In this document: in pieces, positions 12,801 to 27,800 of the stretch
Position numbering within the stretch: position 1 is the first letter of the stretch
Layout: each line of letters begins with the position of its first letter
Source of the DNA: Campylorhamphus procurvoides
Lineage: Eukaryota; Chordata; Aves; Passeriformes; Dendrocolaptidae
DNA length: 64,000 nt
Reading direction: 5' to 3'
Assembly (NCBI GenBank): GCA_013396655.1
Contig: WBMV01008321.1
Span: forward strand, 131,169-195,168
Notes under the pieces: generated by a model
What the model was told of the DNA's origin: nothing
The model's database searches: none
Seen by the model: only the letters and a program-made list of their open reading frames with translations
Position numbers and translations under genes: made by a program

Positions 12801-15800
12801 TTGTGGTGGGGATGCTGTAGAGAATCCTCAAGGAAAGAAGGGAAATCTTGTGTCATCTAAACCCAAATGTTTTCCTTGGATTTGTTCTGGTGTCGTGGTT
12901 TTGCCACTCATTTCTAGTGCCTTTCTTAATGATATAAAATCTAATAGTTTCCATTCTGAGGAAGCAGTGTAGAAGACTCTCCCATCCCTGTTAGTGTTCC
13001 TCCCTTGTTGTAATACTTGAACTTGGTTTAGTTGCCTTGAGCAGGGAAATGGAACTGTTCTGGCAAGTAGATATTAGGAGAAGGCAAGTAAGTGCACACT
13101 GTAAATGTGCACTTTCTGCCTGTTTTGAAAGTGTATAAAGTGGGAAGGGAGCAGGACACGAGTAGCTAGGCAGGCAGTGTCATATATGGGAAGTGTCTTA
13201 ATGTGCTTTTTGCTGAAACTGTATTTTCCAAATGGTGCTTAAATGTTGCAGCAGGATACCCGGTCTATAAGAGGTAAGGCAAACTGACTTGAATGATACA
13301 ATGAAGCTCTCGTACGTTAATGGATGACCAGGAATTTTAGGGACTTGCTGTAGGTTGTTCTCGTATCTTAGACCTGAGTTTATGTATAAAATCTAGAAAG
13401 GTATTTATGCCAGAATAAAGAAAATGGGACCAAAGTTGTGTTACCTACTTGAATGCTTAATTGAAACTCTGGGGCCACAAATGGAAAAAAGTGCTTTCTC
13501 TGACACCAAAACACCTATAAAAGCTTTTGAACTGTGAACTGATCAGGTTGTAACTGAGGAAGACCAGTGATAACAAACACCTTGTCATCAGTTAAATCTT
13601 TTGTTGAGCTACTACAATCACAAACTCTTCTTCTTTGTTCTCCTGAGTGATAACTGCTCAAAATTGCTCTGTTCTCTGTTGTGTTCAGAACAGGATTGAA
13701 TTTCAGTGGTAGCAACAACCATGTTTGGTGTGGCTTGTATGTCATGTGGTTTGGTTTTTTTTTTTTTTTAATAACTGGCTTTGATGACTTACCGAGGTGG
13801 AAAAATGAAAATCATGGATTGTTAATTGTCTGTTTTATCTTGTTTCCTGGTATGACTGTATTGTTACTTGTTTCTGAAATACAATTTGTTAAATTATGTC
13901 ATTAATGATTTTTGAAAATGCCACCTGTGGTTTTAATTCACAAGCTGGTGTCAAGCTTGGCTGCTGAGGCTTCTCTTCACAACATGCAGATGGCATTCAA
14001 CAGGATTTTGCCTTTCCATTTATCCTCTCATTTCTTCATCTGGGAAGCTGTGCTGAATTCTTACTTGTTGAACAGGTTCTTCTGGTAGGATTCACCTCAT
14101 ATATGCTTTAAACAGGTATCTGAGCTAGTTATCAGGATTTCTGGGGTCTTGAGTATGACTCAGAAGTTACATATTTCTAACAATATTTGCCATGAATTGC
14201 ACCATTTCACTAAAATGGTGTTTTAATAACTCATATTATGCTATGAATCATATTTTGGGTAGATTCAAAGATCTAACATTAAGTTAGTGAAAGATCTAAT
14301 GGTAGGCTGGTCTCACTTTGATTTTAAATAGGAAGCCTGTTATTGCAAATGTTGATTCCTGTCTTTCCCTCTCCAGTGTTTGCTCTTTCACTTGTTTGCA
14401 GCCAAGTCTCTACACTGGGCACAATTCAGTTTCTCTGTATTAGTCTTGTCTCCTCTGAGTGCTCTTTGTTATATCTTGATTCTCTGTTGGGTTTGCAGAC
14501 AATTTGGCAGGTTTTTTCCTCCTGATACATAGACAAATACCAATCATCACAAGTCACTGGCAGCATCTGCTTAGAAAGACCTGAAATCAAAGTAAGAGAA
14601 GTGGTGCAAAGGAAGTTGCAGATTCATGGGAAATATTTGACTACCCTGTCATTCATTTGCACACCGTGAATCTTAATTATAAAAAGACAAAACTGTTTGA
14701 AACAATGTGCTTTAGATTATCTGGTTTTGTTTGTTTTCTAGGCAGAATTCATCTATGTCCAAGCATCAAATAAACCAAAGACCTTCAAGTATGGTCAGTG
14801 AAACGTCCACTGCAGTAACTACATCTGCTGTTGATACAAAACCTGGCTCTAAGGTAAAAGAAAAAGCTGTTGTTTCAACTTGTTGATTACAAGTTCACTC
14901 ACTTTAAATCCAATATTCTTTTCATGCTGATTTTAATACGGTCATGGGTTTAGCCTAGAAGTGTAGTAGGACCTCAGAAAAGAGGTAATATCTTTTACTC
15001 AGGCAAAAATTTTCTTACAGCACTGTACAGAGCTGTAACAGCACTTGACAGTGTTACAGCACTTTTAGAACCACTGTTCCCACATGATATTGTTGAACAT
15101 AATTTGAAAAAATAATGATTGTTGTGACATGGAAAGTTTGAGAGTCTTCTTATGAATGGAGGTAAGTATATGTAAACTAGTATTTCAGTAAGTTTTTTGA
15201 TAGTCCAGTGTATATGGCAACAAGTGCTGCAGACTACTAGAGTGTGTATTTTTGATTCTTATTTTCCATGAAACCTTACTGCTGTTCCTCCTCTTAGTAA
15301 CAACTTAAATCCTTTTCTGCCATCACTGCAATGCACAAGCAGTGCAGGCACCAAAGTTTACACACATAATGTTTAATAATAGAAAAGTCCATTCTTTGTC
15401 TTTGACAAAGGGCCTATGTTTACTATTGCACAAAATATAATGAAGTGCTGTACTTGAAGTGCTTCCTTAACCTTACAATAAATTAAAGTACAGTGAGAAC
15501 AGTAGTGGGTAGATAAAAAGGGAAAAAACAATACTGGAAGAATTAGCAGAGATAAGATATGTTTCTTAACTTTGCTTGCAGTTATTAAACTTCTCAGGTT
15601 TTTTTAAATGCAAAAATGAGCAGCCTCTTATGTAACTGAGTTGAAGAAAGGACTTTGGTGAATTGGTTGCAAAAATTTTGTGTTTTCCTGTACTTTCCAT
15701 CTCCACCAAGTTTGTTTTTATATGATCCATCCTGCTATGGGCCCTTAATAAGTACTGGAGTTTTGACTAAAACAGAGAATCGTCATCTTTCTTACATGTA

Positions 15801-18800
15801 CTTTGTTTCATCATTGCATGTGTTTCCAGGTTTGAAATCACTCCTCTCATCCTGTAGTCAGAAAATCTGTTGAATTCCTTCACAGCCTAACACAAAAATT
15901 AACCCAAGTGAACTATCAATGAGGACAAAGGCTGTAAAATGAATAACCTGTGTCCTCCATTTTGAGGTTGACTTTTGTCAGGTTGAGTGTAGGTTTTAAG
16001 GTCCTTTTATTTATTTCTAAATGTTTTCTTCCATGAATTCCATTATCATCCTTTCAAAGAGCAAGCTCTCAGTTGCAGACAAGAGGCACAATCATAAAGC
16101 CAGAAACAGGTTTATGGCAAAGGTCTCTACTGCCCCGGGGCTAATTATTATCTTTTATGAAATGCTTTCATAATTTTCTCCTGCAAATGCCATCACAAAA
16201 CGGTGTATGCATAACGTTGGCAGTCCTGGCCAAATTCAAACTGTTTTTTTATACAGATCTGTGCACATTGAAGTAGCACCAAAGGAGAAAGTGCAGAAAC
16301 AGGTACATGGCTTTCCATATGACCCTTCTGCAGAAAGTCGAGAGCTAAGAGTTGCCACATTTGGGGTGGAGGGGGGGAAGGTGAGCTGCCAAATGTACAG
16401 CAGATTTATCATTCTCAGTTCAAGATGAGAGGAAGACTTCTGGCTTGCTTGTTGCAGTCTTCAGGTCTGAGCTTGAATTGATTCTTTGGAAAAAGAATTT
16501 CATAATTTCATTCCAACAGTGTCAATTGTATGGTGTACATGTTGAAAAGAAGAAAAAGAAAAAAGCCAAAATGAGGCTTGTATTTACCAAAATGTCCTTA
16601 TGTTTCATTGATGTGCATTTAAATATATAACTGCCTTTGTTCTGTGAGACACCCGAGATGGGCAGTTTTGCAGAAATGCACAGAGATTGTTAGGGTGAGC
16701 CCCACCATTTTGATGGACAACTGTCTAAGTCATCTGAAGACTTCAGAACAGTGCAGTCCACCCTGCTTTTTGACATTTGAGGAATATGGGGCTGAGGGAG
16801 TAAAAAACAAAGGACACATTGATAAATGGCAGTTGTTCTCTGTCCCAGAGATCTGCTTGTTCATAGCCAATTCAATTACATGATTAACCATATTAAAAGT
16901 GATTTATATTGATTAAAAATTAAGGCTATGGAGGAATAAAGATCTGCTTCCGTTCAAGAGTAAAGTACATTTGGAATTTAGTCTTTATGTGTCTGGTGGT
17001 GTGACTGGAAGTTGGTTAATGTTACTCTGCCACTACAGGACTGATCAGTTCAAAAACGTAAAGGAGAGTAGCATAATGTATTTATTACTGTCTGCATTTG
17101 GAGAACATGTTTTGGATGGATTCTGCATAAGAGAAGTAATTGAATTGTTGATTACACTGGTTCTTTTCCAAGATGAACTGGTGAGGAATACAAGTAAAGA
17201 ATGAGCCTGGCAGTTGAGTGGAACAGGCAGTGGTGACAGGGATGTGACGATGCCAGCTCTATGGGACTGTCTGGAGTAGAAAGCAGTGTTTAAATCACAG
17301 CCACTGTATATGAATGCACAAAATTAAGAGTAGGATTTTCTGCGAGTTTCTGTTTTCCCTATCTAAAAAAAAGGATTTTGTATCTTTTTCTTAGAGATAC
17401 TGAAGGATTCGTAAGTTCATTTCTAAGTAAAACATTGAGATTTTATGAATGAAGGTGTTTATGACTTAAACAGGGAGGGTTTTGTGAATTGTTTATTTTT
17501 ACATTGTTTTTTTGTGCTTACTTTCTTCCAGATTGAAAGTTACATGTTCTCTTATGTGTATAATTTGCATATTTTTATCAAGATAGTCTTCCTTTTTACT
17601 ATTTAAAAAATTTGTCCCCAAAAAAAGTCTGTCTACAATTTTTTTGACTGTCCAGCTTAAAAAAAAAAAGAAAAATATTATATTTTATAATTAAGTTAGC
17701 AACTTTGCTTCTCAGCTAGAGGCTAATGTAAGGAAGATGATGAGGGAAGATGAAAAGGGATTTGAAAATTTTGGCCCTTGACATTTTGGATTTTTTTGCA
17801 GAAACTTATGAGTCATTCACAAACAAGTCAGTGTAACAAATGTACTGAAGTCAAAAGTTACTTCTGTGTCTTCAGTGACACAGACAGCTCTGCTGACCTG
17901 CATTTTTCAGCACATGACCATGATACCAGAATAATTTATGTTAGGAAAAGACTACTGCCATACAGACAAAGGGTTTAAAAAATATACCTTTTCATTTAAA
18001 CTAACATTTTAGTTTAGCCAGTGGAAGCAAGTTGTGACATAGTATCTGTTATGCTTTGTTTTACTCCAGAGCAGAATGAGATGATTAATAGGAAGATTAT
18101 ACGAGAATTTTAATTACATAAAGCGCCATAAAATGATAATTTTGTTTCCATTATGGGTATTGTATTGATATAGAATACACAGCGTTGGGAAAATGTTTCC
18201 CCCTCCTGTGCAATAGAAATTGTTTGGTCTTTTGGCCAAGTCCAAGGTTGACTTTTCCATGTCATGATCTGCATCTTTTTAAATTGAGTAGGATCAGAGA
18301 CTATGAAAGTGTTTGGTCACTGACAAGGGATCTGATGAAAAAAATCCAATTTAAATGCTGCTGTGAGGCTAGATTGGCTGTACTTTAACTGTTCCTCAGT
18401 TCATCAACCCTTCCAAGGATAACTATGAGAAAGGAAAATCAGGAAATGTTTTGTAAATTGATTTCTCTTCAGGTGCAAAGTATAAATATTTGACTTCAGT
18501 GCTTTAAATAATTTGCACCTCATTATTTTCATCACCCTTGTAATGTAACTGTTACATCTTAACTTTTGGCAACAATTCTTTAAAACTTGACTGCAATGTT
18601 TACTTCTCATTTTTCTTAAAAAAGCCCCACTTATGGCTTGGCCATCGTATGATCATGCAGAGTGTGGCTGTCCTCATGAAACACCTCTGTGTGCTTGTTT
18701 AGAGCAGTATTTGAACACAGGTTTGCAATTTTTCTTTTGAAATATTTTCAGTGGCAAACACAAAATGCCTAACATCTTATTTCTTCCTTCCTTTTGTGTC

Positions 18801-21800
18801 AGACTTGCTGCTTGTACTCTGTGAATGAGTGCCCAGAGAGGTTTTTGTGGTCCTAAGTCAGCATGCTGTGTTTGCCCAAAGCTGGTGCTCAGCAGCCTGT
18901 TAGCTGAGTGCCTGAGCACAGGTATGGCAAAGGAACAGGCTGAGAGATCTTGGCAGTCTCGTCCCCACCTGACTTTTACTGTGAGCTGGTTCTTGGCAGC
19001 TGGCTGTCAGGGGCACCTGCTTGGAAACCTGTTGCTGTTTACATCCCAGCCTGCTGGGTTTGTTCCAGCCCTAGACAGCTGTCTGCTCAGGTGATCACTT
19101 GTGCTGCCCTGGGACATGGGCAAGTCTTGTGTAGGCTCTCACCAAAGTGTCTTGTGAGATGTCACTGCTGGGGAAAAGGCTATACTTGGCATTCTTCCCA
19201 TCATCTAAATGTCAGGGCTTTTCACTGAAATGACTGTGATATGCAGCTCACCTGACTCCTCAATAGAGCTGGAAGCAGCATGCTGCTTCCTGAAGAACAC
19301 AGCTCAGGGACACTACATAGTAAAACCTGACCTTTGGTACCTCCTTACAGGTGTTAAATCTGTGTTGCTGTTTTATGTGCTGCAGCACTAAAGAAGAAAT
19401 GCATTTCTTTTTCTTACTGTTTATAGCTATTATCTTAACTCTTCACTTAGACAGGAAATTTAGTGCAAGTTGGTAAAGCTTGGCCTCAAAATTAACAGAA
19501 TCCATTTAAAGTTATCATATATTACTAGAATAATTTATTATTATATATGCTGTCTTCTAGTCCAGGTGTTGCTTGACTGGCAGGAGTAGTATGTTGAAGT
19601 ATTTTTCTGATGTTATCCCTTGTGCATGACAAATGTGCTTGTTTCCAGAGCTGCTGTTTGTCTGCAGCTCACAGAGCATCTGTACCCTCATAAAAGATTA
19701 AAAAGGGAGGCACTGTAGGAAGGAATCTGGACAGTTCTTGGAGAAGTCAGGCACAACTGTAAGGGTAGTTTGTGCATCTGAGGTTACTAAAGCAGTTGGA
19801 GGAGCAAACTGTGCTGAGCTTGGAAAAGAACAGGCAAATTATTCATCTAGAGATTCTTGCTTTTTCACAGATGGATGGGCTTTCCTTGTTTGTTTTTGAA
19901 ATAGTTTTGCTCATGTGAGTCAAAAGCGAGGTTTCGGTAACACACAAATCATTACCTAGTCATTGTCATTTCCATTTGCTGCTGTCTAGGTCTCTTCCCT
20001 TCCCCGGCGTCACTCTGTCTTCTTTTGTTTGCAGGATCAAAGTCCAAGCATTTTATTAAGCTATCAATGCTGTTTGAATTTAAATAGGAAAGAAAAATAA
20101 AATCAACCAAAAAAATAACAAAAAGCCCTAAACAAAGGAGAGCAAGAGTAGGATTCATCTGCACAAAGTCCTGTGTGTGTAAGAGACTTGTACCATGGTG
20201 CAGAGAGAGATTTGAATGCAGCTTTCAAAAATACTTCCCAGGCACACTAAAACTTTCATAGCCTTTCTGACTTGACACACCAGTGATACTGCTGTCAGCT
20301 GGGAGCTGGCAGACCATCCTGGCACAAATATGTTGATGAAAGTGGAAGATTGACTTTGCTATGTTGTAAATACTATGACCTGTTTACTTGCCCTTGAAAA
20401 TGCTATGAATGCTTTGTTGGTGTGTAATGAAGTATGAGTTATTGCAGTGAGGTTATTTGTAATATGAAATGAGTCTCAGTACAGTTTAAAAACCACTGCT
20501 ACATTATACTTCTTTACAGGTTGTGAAGACTGGAAGCAAAGTTCATAGCTTTGGAAAGAGGGACCAAGCTATCAGGAGAAATCCCAATGTTCCTGTTATA
20601 GTAAGAGGCTGGCTACACAAACAGGTATGTATATGAGCAGTTTCTCTTCGTGTCCTTCAATACAAACAAGTAAAAGCAAGTGCCTTCCGAGTAACTGAAA
20701 AAGCAGAAGCTCAAGTGTTGGTGACACAGGGCAGTATTGGATACTCCCACAAGCTTCTGTCATGAGGAATTCATGTTCAGCAAGAGTGAAGACTAAGGTT
20801 TATGTACAGCTTTGAATCAAACGTGGAAACAATGATAAATGGACATCACCATCATGGTTGAATATTGAGGTTATAGCATGGTTGTCTAAATCTGATTATT
20901 TTCCCTGTTTTATCTCACTGGCTTTTTGCCATGATGATCTCGATCTCCCTCAGAACACACTCAGTGCAAGGCTGGCTGTGAAGGCCTTATTCCATCTGCT
21001 TGCTTATGCCATTCTGCCACGATCAAGGCTTAATTTCAACCCATATGCCTTTTGTTCTCCAAAAGCAGGAGGGAGAAAATTAAGAGAAACAGGGACCCAT
21101 TCACCACTCATTGCTGTGACTGAGACCGGTATCCAGCAAAAGCTGGGTTATAGAATTTCATCCAATGAGCAGAATTCTACAGCTGCTACATCTTGAACTC
21201 TTAAGCCTGACAGAAGCACATCCTTGAGTGCAATAAGTAAATAAAGCTGTTTGTTGTATGAAAATACTTCCCTGCTTCTAATTTGGCAGTCAGCATCCAC
21301 CAGATTAGCCCCAGGGATCCAGTGGGAAAGTTTAGGGATGAGTCGGAGAAAGCTGAACTCTGAGGCTGGCAATTATGATCCTACATGTACGGGAAAGTGA
21401 AATTGCTGAGAGCTGTTCGCTTCCTCCTGCATGGAGAGCTGTAGTTCTGCTGTGTGCTGGGCTCAGCTCTGGGGGAATCCACTCCACAAGTCCATTCGTG
21501 TTCAGGACAGAATCGGAACTCAGACACGATATGTCTTGACAACCTTGTAGAAGGAAAGCGGGAAGGGAAGAAAGCCCTTCCATGCGTAATTTGACTGCAG
21601 AAAGGAGGAGGGAAATCGCTAGAGCAGGGAAAAAGCTGTTTCCTTCTGTCCCCTTACCTTTACTTGTTGAAACGTGAAGATGCTTTCTGTGCTGCTGGTC
21701 TTACTAAAGCCTACCTGAGCTGAATAAACTGTACTTGCTTAGGTTACAGTCTGGCAATTTTACAAGCTTCTAAAATTAATTTCAATGCAAATATTACTAA

Positions 21801-24800
21801 TTTTGACAAGGTGGTATAGATTTATAGATATATAGATATAGATATTTCTACAAGCATATTATATTACACATCATTAAAATTTGTGTGTTGTGCACCCTGT
21901 TTTATTTCCTAAGGAATATGTTATTAAATCATGTTTTAGGCATGGGTAACCTATAGAGATTGGCTGTAGAATTATAGGGGATCATTGCCTGAAATCTGAT
22001 GTCATACTTCACAGTTGTGTAGTGATTTTTGTCGTGGTCTATAGGCAATTTTTGTTGGAGTGTGTGTTGTCCAGAAGCATATTTTGTTTCTTCATTGCAG
22101 ATAGATCAGTGTAGATAAAATATGCATTGGTTGTGTATAAGGTTAATCTGAATGCTGTTTGGGATGCAAGTTTAATTACTTAATGAAAATTAGCAGTTTG
22201 AATATTCTGCCCTCATTATTTTATAGCTGGATGTTTTGCCTCTTATCTTTCTTAGTACATAATATTTTGTTAAAATACAAACCACTTGTTTTGCAATTAA
22301 TAATCATATTTAGGTAAACGTCTGGTAAACTCACTGGATCAGCATTGTATGATAAGCTGTTAACTTTGATTAAATGAAAAATGTATTGCATTTTTTGCAT
22401 TTCAGGATAGCTCTGGAATGCGATTATGGAAAAGACGATGGTTTGTGCTTGCTGATTATTGCTTATTTTACTACAAAGGTGAGTAGATACTAGGTGTTTT
22501 GAGTTAGTCTGGAACAGTTCACCTGTACAGATCACACTAAATTCATGAACGAATTGAACTCTTTAGCTGTAGTTGGGTATTCTGAGAAGATGAAACAATT
22601 GCTTGTCTATACATTTATAATGTGCAGCAAATTTCGGGCCAGAGTAGGGGAAGCAGGAGATGATGTATGATGTTTTGACACATAACTTAACTTTGATATA
22701 TGCCAAGGTTTACTGTGCTGAACACTTGACTGCAATATAAAATTTATCCCATCTCTGGTCTATGTTGTGTTAACTATTTGCTTCCACTTGGACAACTGAG
22801 TTTTTTTGAGAACTTTCTATGGGCAGATCAGGGCATTGATTCAGCTTTAATCCAAGTGGCAATGTAAGAATGAGAACTTCTGAATCCGGTAATTCTACTA
22901 AAAAAAGGTTAGTTGTGATCTTAGGCCAAACTAGGAATAATAGTATTACATAAGGCTGTTTTCCAGTTTTGAATATTGCATTTGAATATTGAAAAGATAT
23001 GAAATATGAAACTTGGAATTCATATTCCTGAGCACTATATTTCTGCTGATGATCACTTAGAGCCAGCAGTAATAGAGGTTTCCTAATTATAGCAATTAGC
23101 CTACATGAACAATGCTAAATGGAAGGTCTGTCATGTCATCCGGCCTGTCACAGTTCATTTGGCACAATGAGCTTTATTCTTAAAGTGTATTCTTCTGGCT
23201 AAACCTGAAAAACCAGCATCCACCCACCCCTACAAAAAATCAAAAAAACCTCAATAAAAAATCAAACTGTTTTGAAAAAAAGGCAGTCTTGTTATTTTAA
23301 AAATAAAGCATTTTTGTGTGAGTATTATTGGCATTGAGTCATCAGTGAGTTTGGGTCGGAAGGGACTTGAGGAAATGTCTCATCCCACTGCCTGGTGAAA
23401 GCAGAGTCAGGAAAGGAGTCAGCCCAGGTTGCTCAGTGCTTAGTCGAGCCAGGCATTGAAAACCTCCAAGGATGGAAGTGGCACAGCCTTCCTGGTTGGC
23501 CTGTTCTCCTTCTGCTCTGCCCTTGTGGGAAAAATTTGTTTCCTTATATTCAGTCTGAAACACTCTTCTTTCAGCTCAAACACTGTTGTCTGTGTCCATA
23601 AATGTATTGTTAGCCCACTGAACTAGCAGGGAATTAAGTTCTTTTTTTATTCAACAGACAGCAGAGAAGAATCTGTTCTGGGGAGCATACCATTGCCTAG
23701 TTATGTAATATCTCCAGTTGGACCTGAAGATCGTATAAACCGCAAATTTTCTTTTAAGGTACAGTTTACAAGGTTTATCAGCTAATCGTAGTATATTTGC
23801 ATTAGAAATGGTGCTGCTGTAAGCAGAAACATCCTCTGTTTTCCTGTTCTATTTGTTAATATTTTTTAAAAGTACACAGATGTATTGACTGCCTGTTCAA
23901 ATGTGTCATAGGGCTTTTTTGTTGCTCATGAATTGACATTCATGCATGTTACTTTGTAAGTGTCCTTAGAGCTTAATGAAGTGTCTGTGAGTAAAGATCC
24001 TGTTTCTAAAATCAGAAATTAGTATTGATAAACTGTTCCAGTACTGTTTACAAATTGAAAGAAGAGTTTTCTTATTTACTTTATAGAATACTTGATCTCA
24101 TAATGGACTAATGTCTGTTTGGTTTTGTTGTGGTTTTTTAAAAATAAAAGAATCAGCTTGGTTCTCACAGTTAAAAATGACAGTACTGTAGCTTTTGGTG
24201 TTTATTTTTCTCATTTCAAAGGGAAAAAGAGTAGCTGATTTTTCTCTCCTTCTTGAGGGGAAGCCATAGGCATCCTAAGTGGCTTGGACTTTTGAGAGGA
24301 AAATGTTCTCTTGTTTAATATAGTTTGGAATTGGTTTTATGTTTTGTTCTTTTACTAAAAAAGTTTAATTGTATAATTTACACTTCTGTTCCTTGTTATA
24401 AAAGCCCACAAATATGAAACAAAACATAAATTTCTTCTTGACATTGTGAAAACCTGACTCCAAATGATTGTCTGAGCTGCACACTTAGGCAAAGTTTAGA
24501 AACTTTTGTGCCTGTGGCATATTTAAAGTCTACCAGCAATTGGAGTAGAACTTGTTTTTCTGTCAAGCAAGTGAGCTATGTCCTTAATGAAAATAAATTT
24601 ATGAATTAAGTTTCGCTCAGGCATACTTTAGGAGGTCTAAGCAGGAAGCTTTCTGTTTAAATATTTTCTGTGCCGAAATTATGAAGAATACCTCAGACTA
24701 GATTTTCTCTTCCATTTTGATTTTTTGAGGTGTTTTAAAACTGAGACTGCCTTTTGTTACTTTTGGTTCTATGTTCAAGTTGATAATGGTTTGAAATTTA

Positions 24801-27800
24801 TTAAACAGATATTAACTTAGGAAATGTGTTTAAAAAGACCCAGTGCACTTTGTGGAAATGTTTATTGTACTTTTTCAAATGCATTGAACATGAGATAGCA
24901 AGACAAGCTATAAAGGAACCTTTGTTTAAGAAAAACATTCCACTCCAGTATTTACTGAGTGTGATTCATAAAGCTCTCCTCTTCTAGAGCCTTTTCTAGG
25001 AAGAAACATAAACTGAAAGAGGAGAACTCAATGTACTTTTCTAGGCTTCCCTGCTTTTTGTTTTATCGAAACAGTGTTTATACACATGCTCTTAAGTCAT
25101 CGCTGGCCTAGTTGTGGCTCTCCTTTCCTGTGGAGCAGAATCCATGGTGCGATCATGGTTAAACATTTTCAGAAGCAAATGCAGACTTCCCCTCTTCCTT
25201 TTAGGATATCATACCTGTATGAGCTCTGCCAGGTCTTTAATCTGAGTCTTTTTCTGAAAATTAGCATGAGCCAGTAGTAACCTCAGACTTTCAACACAGG
25301 CTCATTACTAAAAGGTTGATATAGATAGAAATAGGCTGTTGATAGCAAAAGAAAGTTTATGCTAGGAATCTTAAAAAAAAATAACATTTCATGTATTAGT
25401 TTATCAGGCCAGTTTTAACTCTGCTTTAGGTGTTTGCTGATTGACTGCAGCCTGGGTGCTACTGTTTTGTTTTATTTAGAACCAACTCCTCGGGCAGTAG
25501 GAGGATTTGGTAAGGTTCCTGTTGCATGGACCCTATCCAAGACTGGCATTCAGTGGTCCCGAAGTGGGCTGTGGGCACACAGCCACAGGAACACGACCGT
25601 CCCAGCATTCCATCACTCACCAGCCATTACCTTTATCTAATCCCTTCAGTGCACTCCGATATCCAGAGCGTAGACGGACATTCTGTCTCGCAGTGTAGTG
25701 CAGCCAGAAATAGAACACACAAGCAGATTAAGCCCAAAATAAAGATAAGGCTTTTTTTTTTTTTTGCATTTAAGACCTGAATGAGTGGGAGAATGTGCTG
25801 TGTCACTTTTTACTTTTAGCCTGTCCTTTATTCAGATTGTTGTAAATATTTTCTTACAGTAGAGGTATTGGCTCTCATTTTAAGTGGCTGTTTTAAGTGA
25901 CAGTGAGTTTTGAAGTGAGTGAAACAGTGAAACTGTAGAAAAAATAAAATATTTTTGTTTGCAAAACTAGAGGGAGGAAATTTGCATAGCAAATACATGA
26001 ATTCCTTTTGCATATTTTGCATATGATTCGATTAGAAGGAGGTTTGTAAAATACATGCTCACCAGGGTCTACATTAAACCCTGCTGACTGTTAAAATGTG
26101 TGCTGCAGGAGTTCTCAAAATCCTTTTACTTTCATCACCTCTCGGGGCCCAGCTTTAAGCTTTTGTGTCTCTTTGCATATGCCTGCAGAACTGGGTACAG
26201 GCTTTTCAAAAGCAATCAAACCCCTACTTTGAAGCGCAGCAGTACGTGTATTAAATTGTTTTGTTTAGAAACTCTGCTTTTAAGTAGCTATCTTGACATT
26301 TTTTTCACTTTGTTTATTTGTCCCAAGCCAAGTGCTGTGACTAGCTGTAAGCTACTGTCACTATGCTGTGTGACAACCTAGAACTCAGGATCCTTACTGC
26401 ATATTTAGTTCAGTAGCTAATACCCTAAAGATATTTAATTAATCTAATTGCTAACTTTTAAAGTACAGTTATTTTTTGTTGATGCAAATGTAAGTTAGCA
26501 CAAATCCAGTGTTTAGATTTTAATGTGAAAAGGCTTACACAGCATTAATATATAGCTGGAAATAGTCCTTGTGTTTTTCAGAGAATTCACTGTATGTTTT
26601 AGTAATACAGCAGTTTTAAACATGAATAGTATCAGTTTATGAAGGTTCATGTCATCACAGTCTCTTTAGGAGCCTTGCTGTCCTCAATTGTGAAAATTAT
26701 TTTTAAGTGATCTTATATAAAGAGAACACCAAAAGCAAATGTATTTATATCAATCTGACAGTTTGAGAAATGTGGAAGGTCTAGATACTTTTGCTGTAAA
26801 AAAATCAAGAAAACTTTGTGCAAAGACAATGTATACGAGTACGTGTTTGTATCTAAGTGCGTATCTTGCTACCAAATAAAGTCAGTGAAACATGCTCTGG
26901 TGGTCTTGTAAGAGGTAGGAAGTAGCGTTGGAGACACAAATCACTACTTTTTGTTTTGATGCTACTTTTAAAATTTTCTCAGAGATTCACCTTTTCTGCA
27001 TGAGGACATCCTGAGCCAAATCATTGCTTCCAGAGGAGGCTTAAACAGCTTGAGTTTAAACATCTTTTTATTATGACACCCTGAGTCTCACTATTGAAAG
27101 TATTTGTTCATTGTTTAGACCTGCTGGGACCAGGTCATGCTTTGTATCAGTTTCTTTGATCTGAGGGGTTTTCTTAAAAAAAAAAAAAANNNNNNNNNNN
27201 NNNNNNNNNNNNNNNNNNNNNNNNNNNNNNNNNNNNNNNNNNNAAAAAAAAACTCAGAAAAAGAAAATTACATAATGTTTTCCATTATGTTCTCCGAATC
27301 AGTGTTACTTCCTTAGGCTCTCATATTGCCTATAGAACTTCTCTGGCTCTGGGATGTCAGTGAAGAAATGCAATCTAACTCATCTTTCACTCTCAAATAA
27401 TATTGAACTTTTTGAGGACTTACAGAAACCTGAACCCTCCTCTCTTCCAAATTCTAAAATAGCACCTCTCAAATCTATGATTTTTTGAGTTTGTAGCGAA
27501 GGCTTGGAGAATTATTTCAATTTTTCTCAAACTTCAGGAGAAGGGAGACTTTCCTGTATGTTACAGCTTATTGAGAAAACTAACTTTGAAGGATTACAGT
27601 TATTAGAAAACTGTTCCCTTCCTTTTGTTCTATGAATGGTTGCTTCTTCTCTCCTAGGAATTTTGAACAAGTGGAGCTGAACATAACTGCTGTAGGCATT
27701 AGTTACTTTTAGTATAGTTTCTTGTTAAGTATTTTCTTGGAAACATGAATATTTTAATGATTTTAACTTGTTTAATTTTTTTGTCCTTGTCTTGTCCTGT

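Noticed and set aside
16257..16302. Exon-like 46-base segment with TATACAG and CAG|GTACAT borders
   Set aside because: Length is not a multiple of three and it does not continue the PLEKHA7 frame. Splice-like borders this short are common by chance.
20858..21196. 112-codon open frame on the plus strand
   Set aside because: Lies within the composition-shifted intron segment; no domain, and the upstream and downstream exons do not need it.
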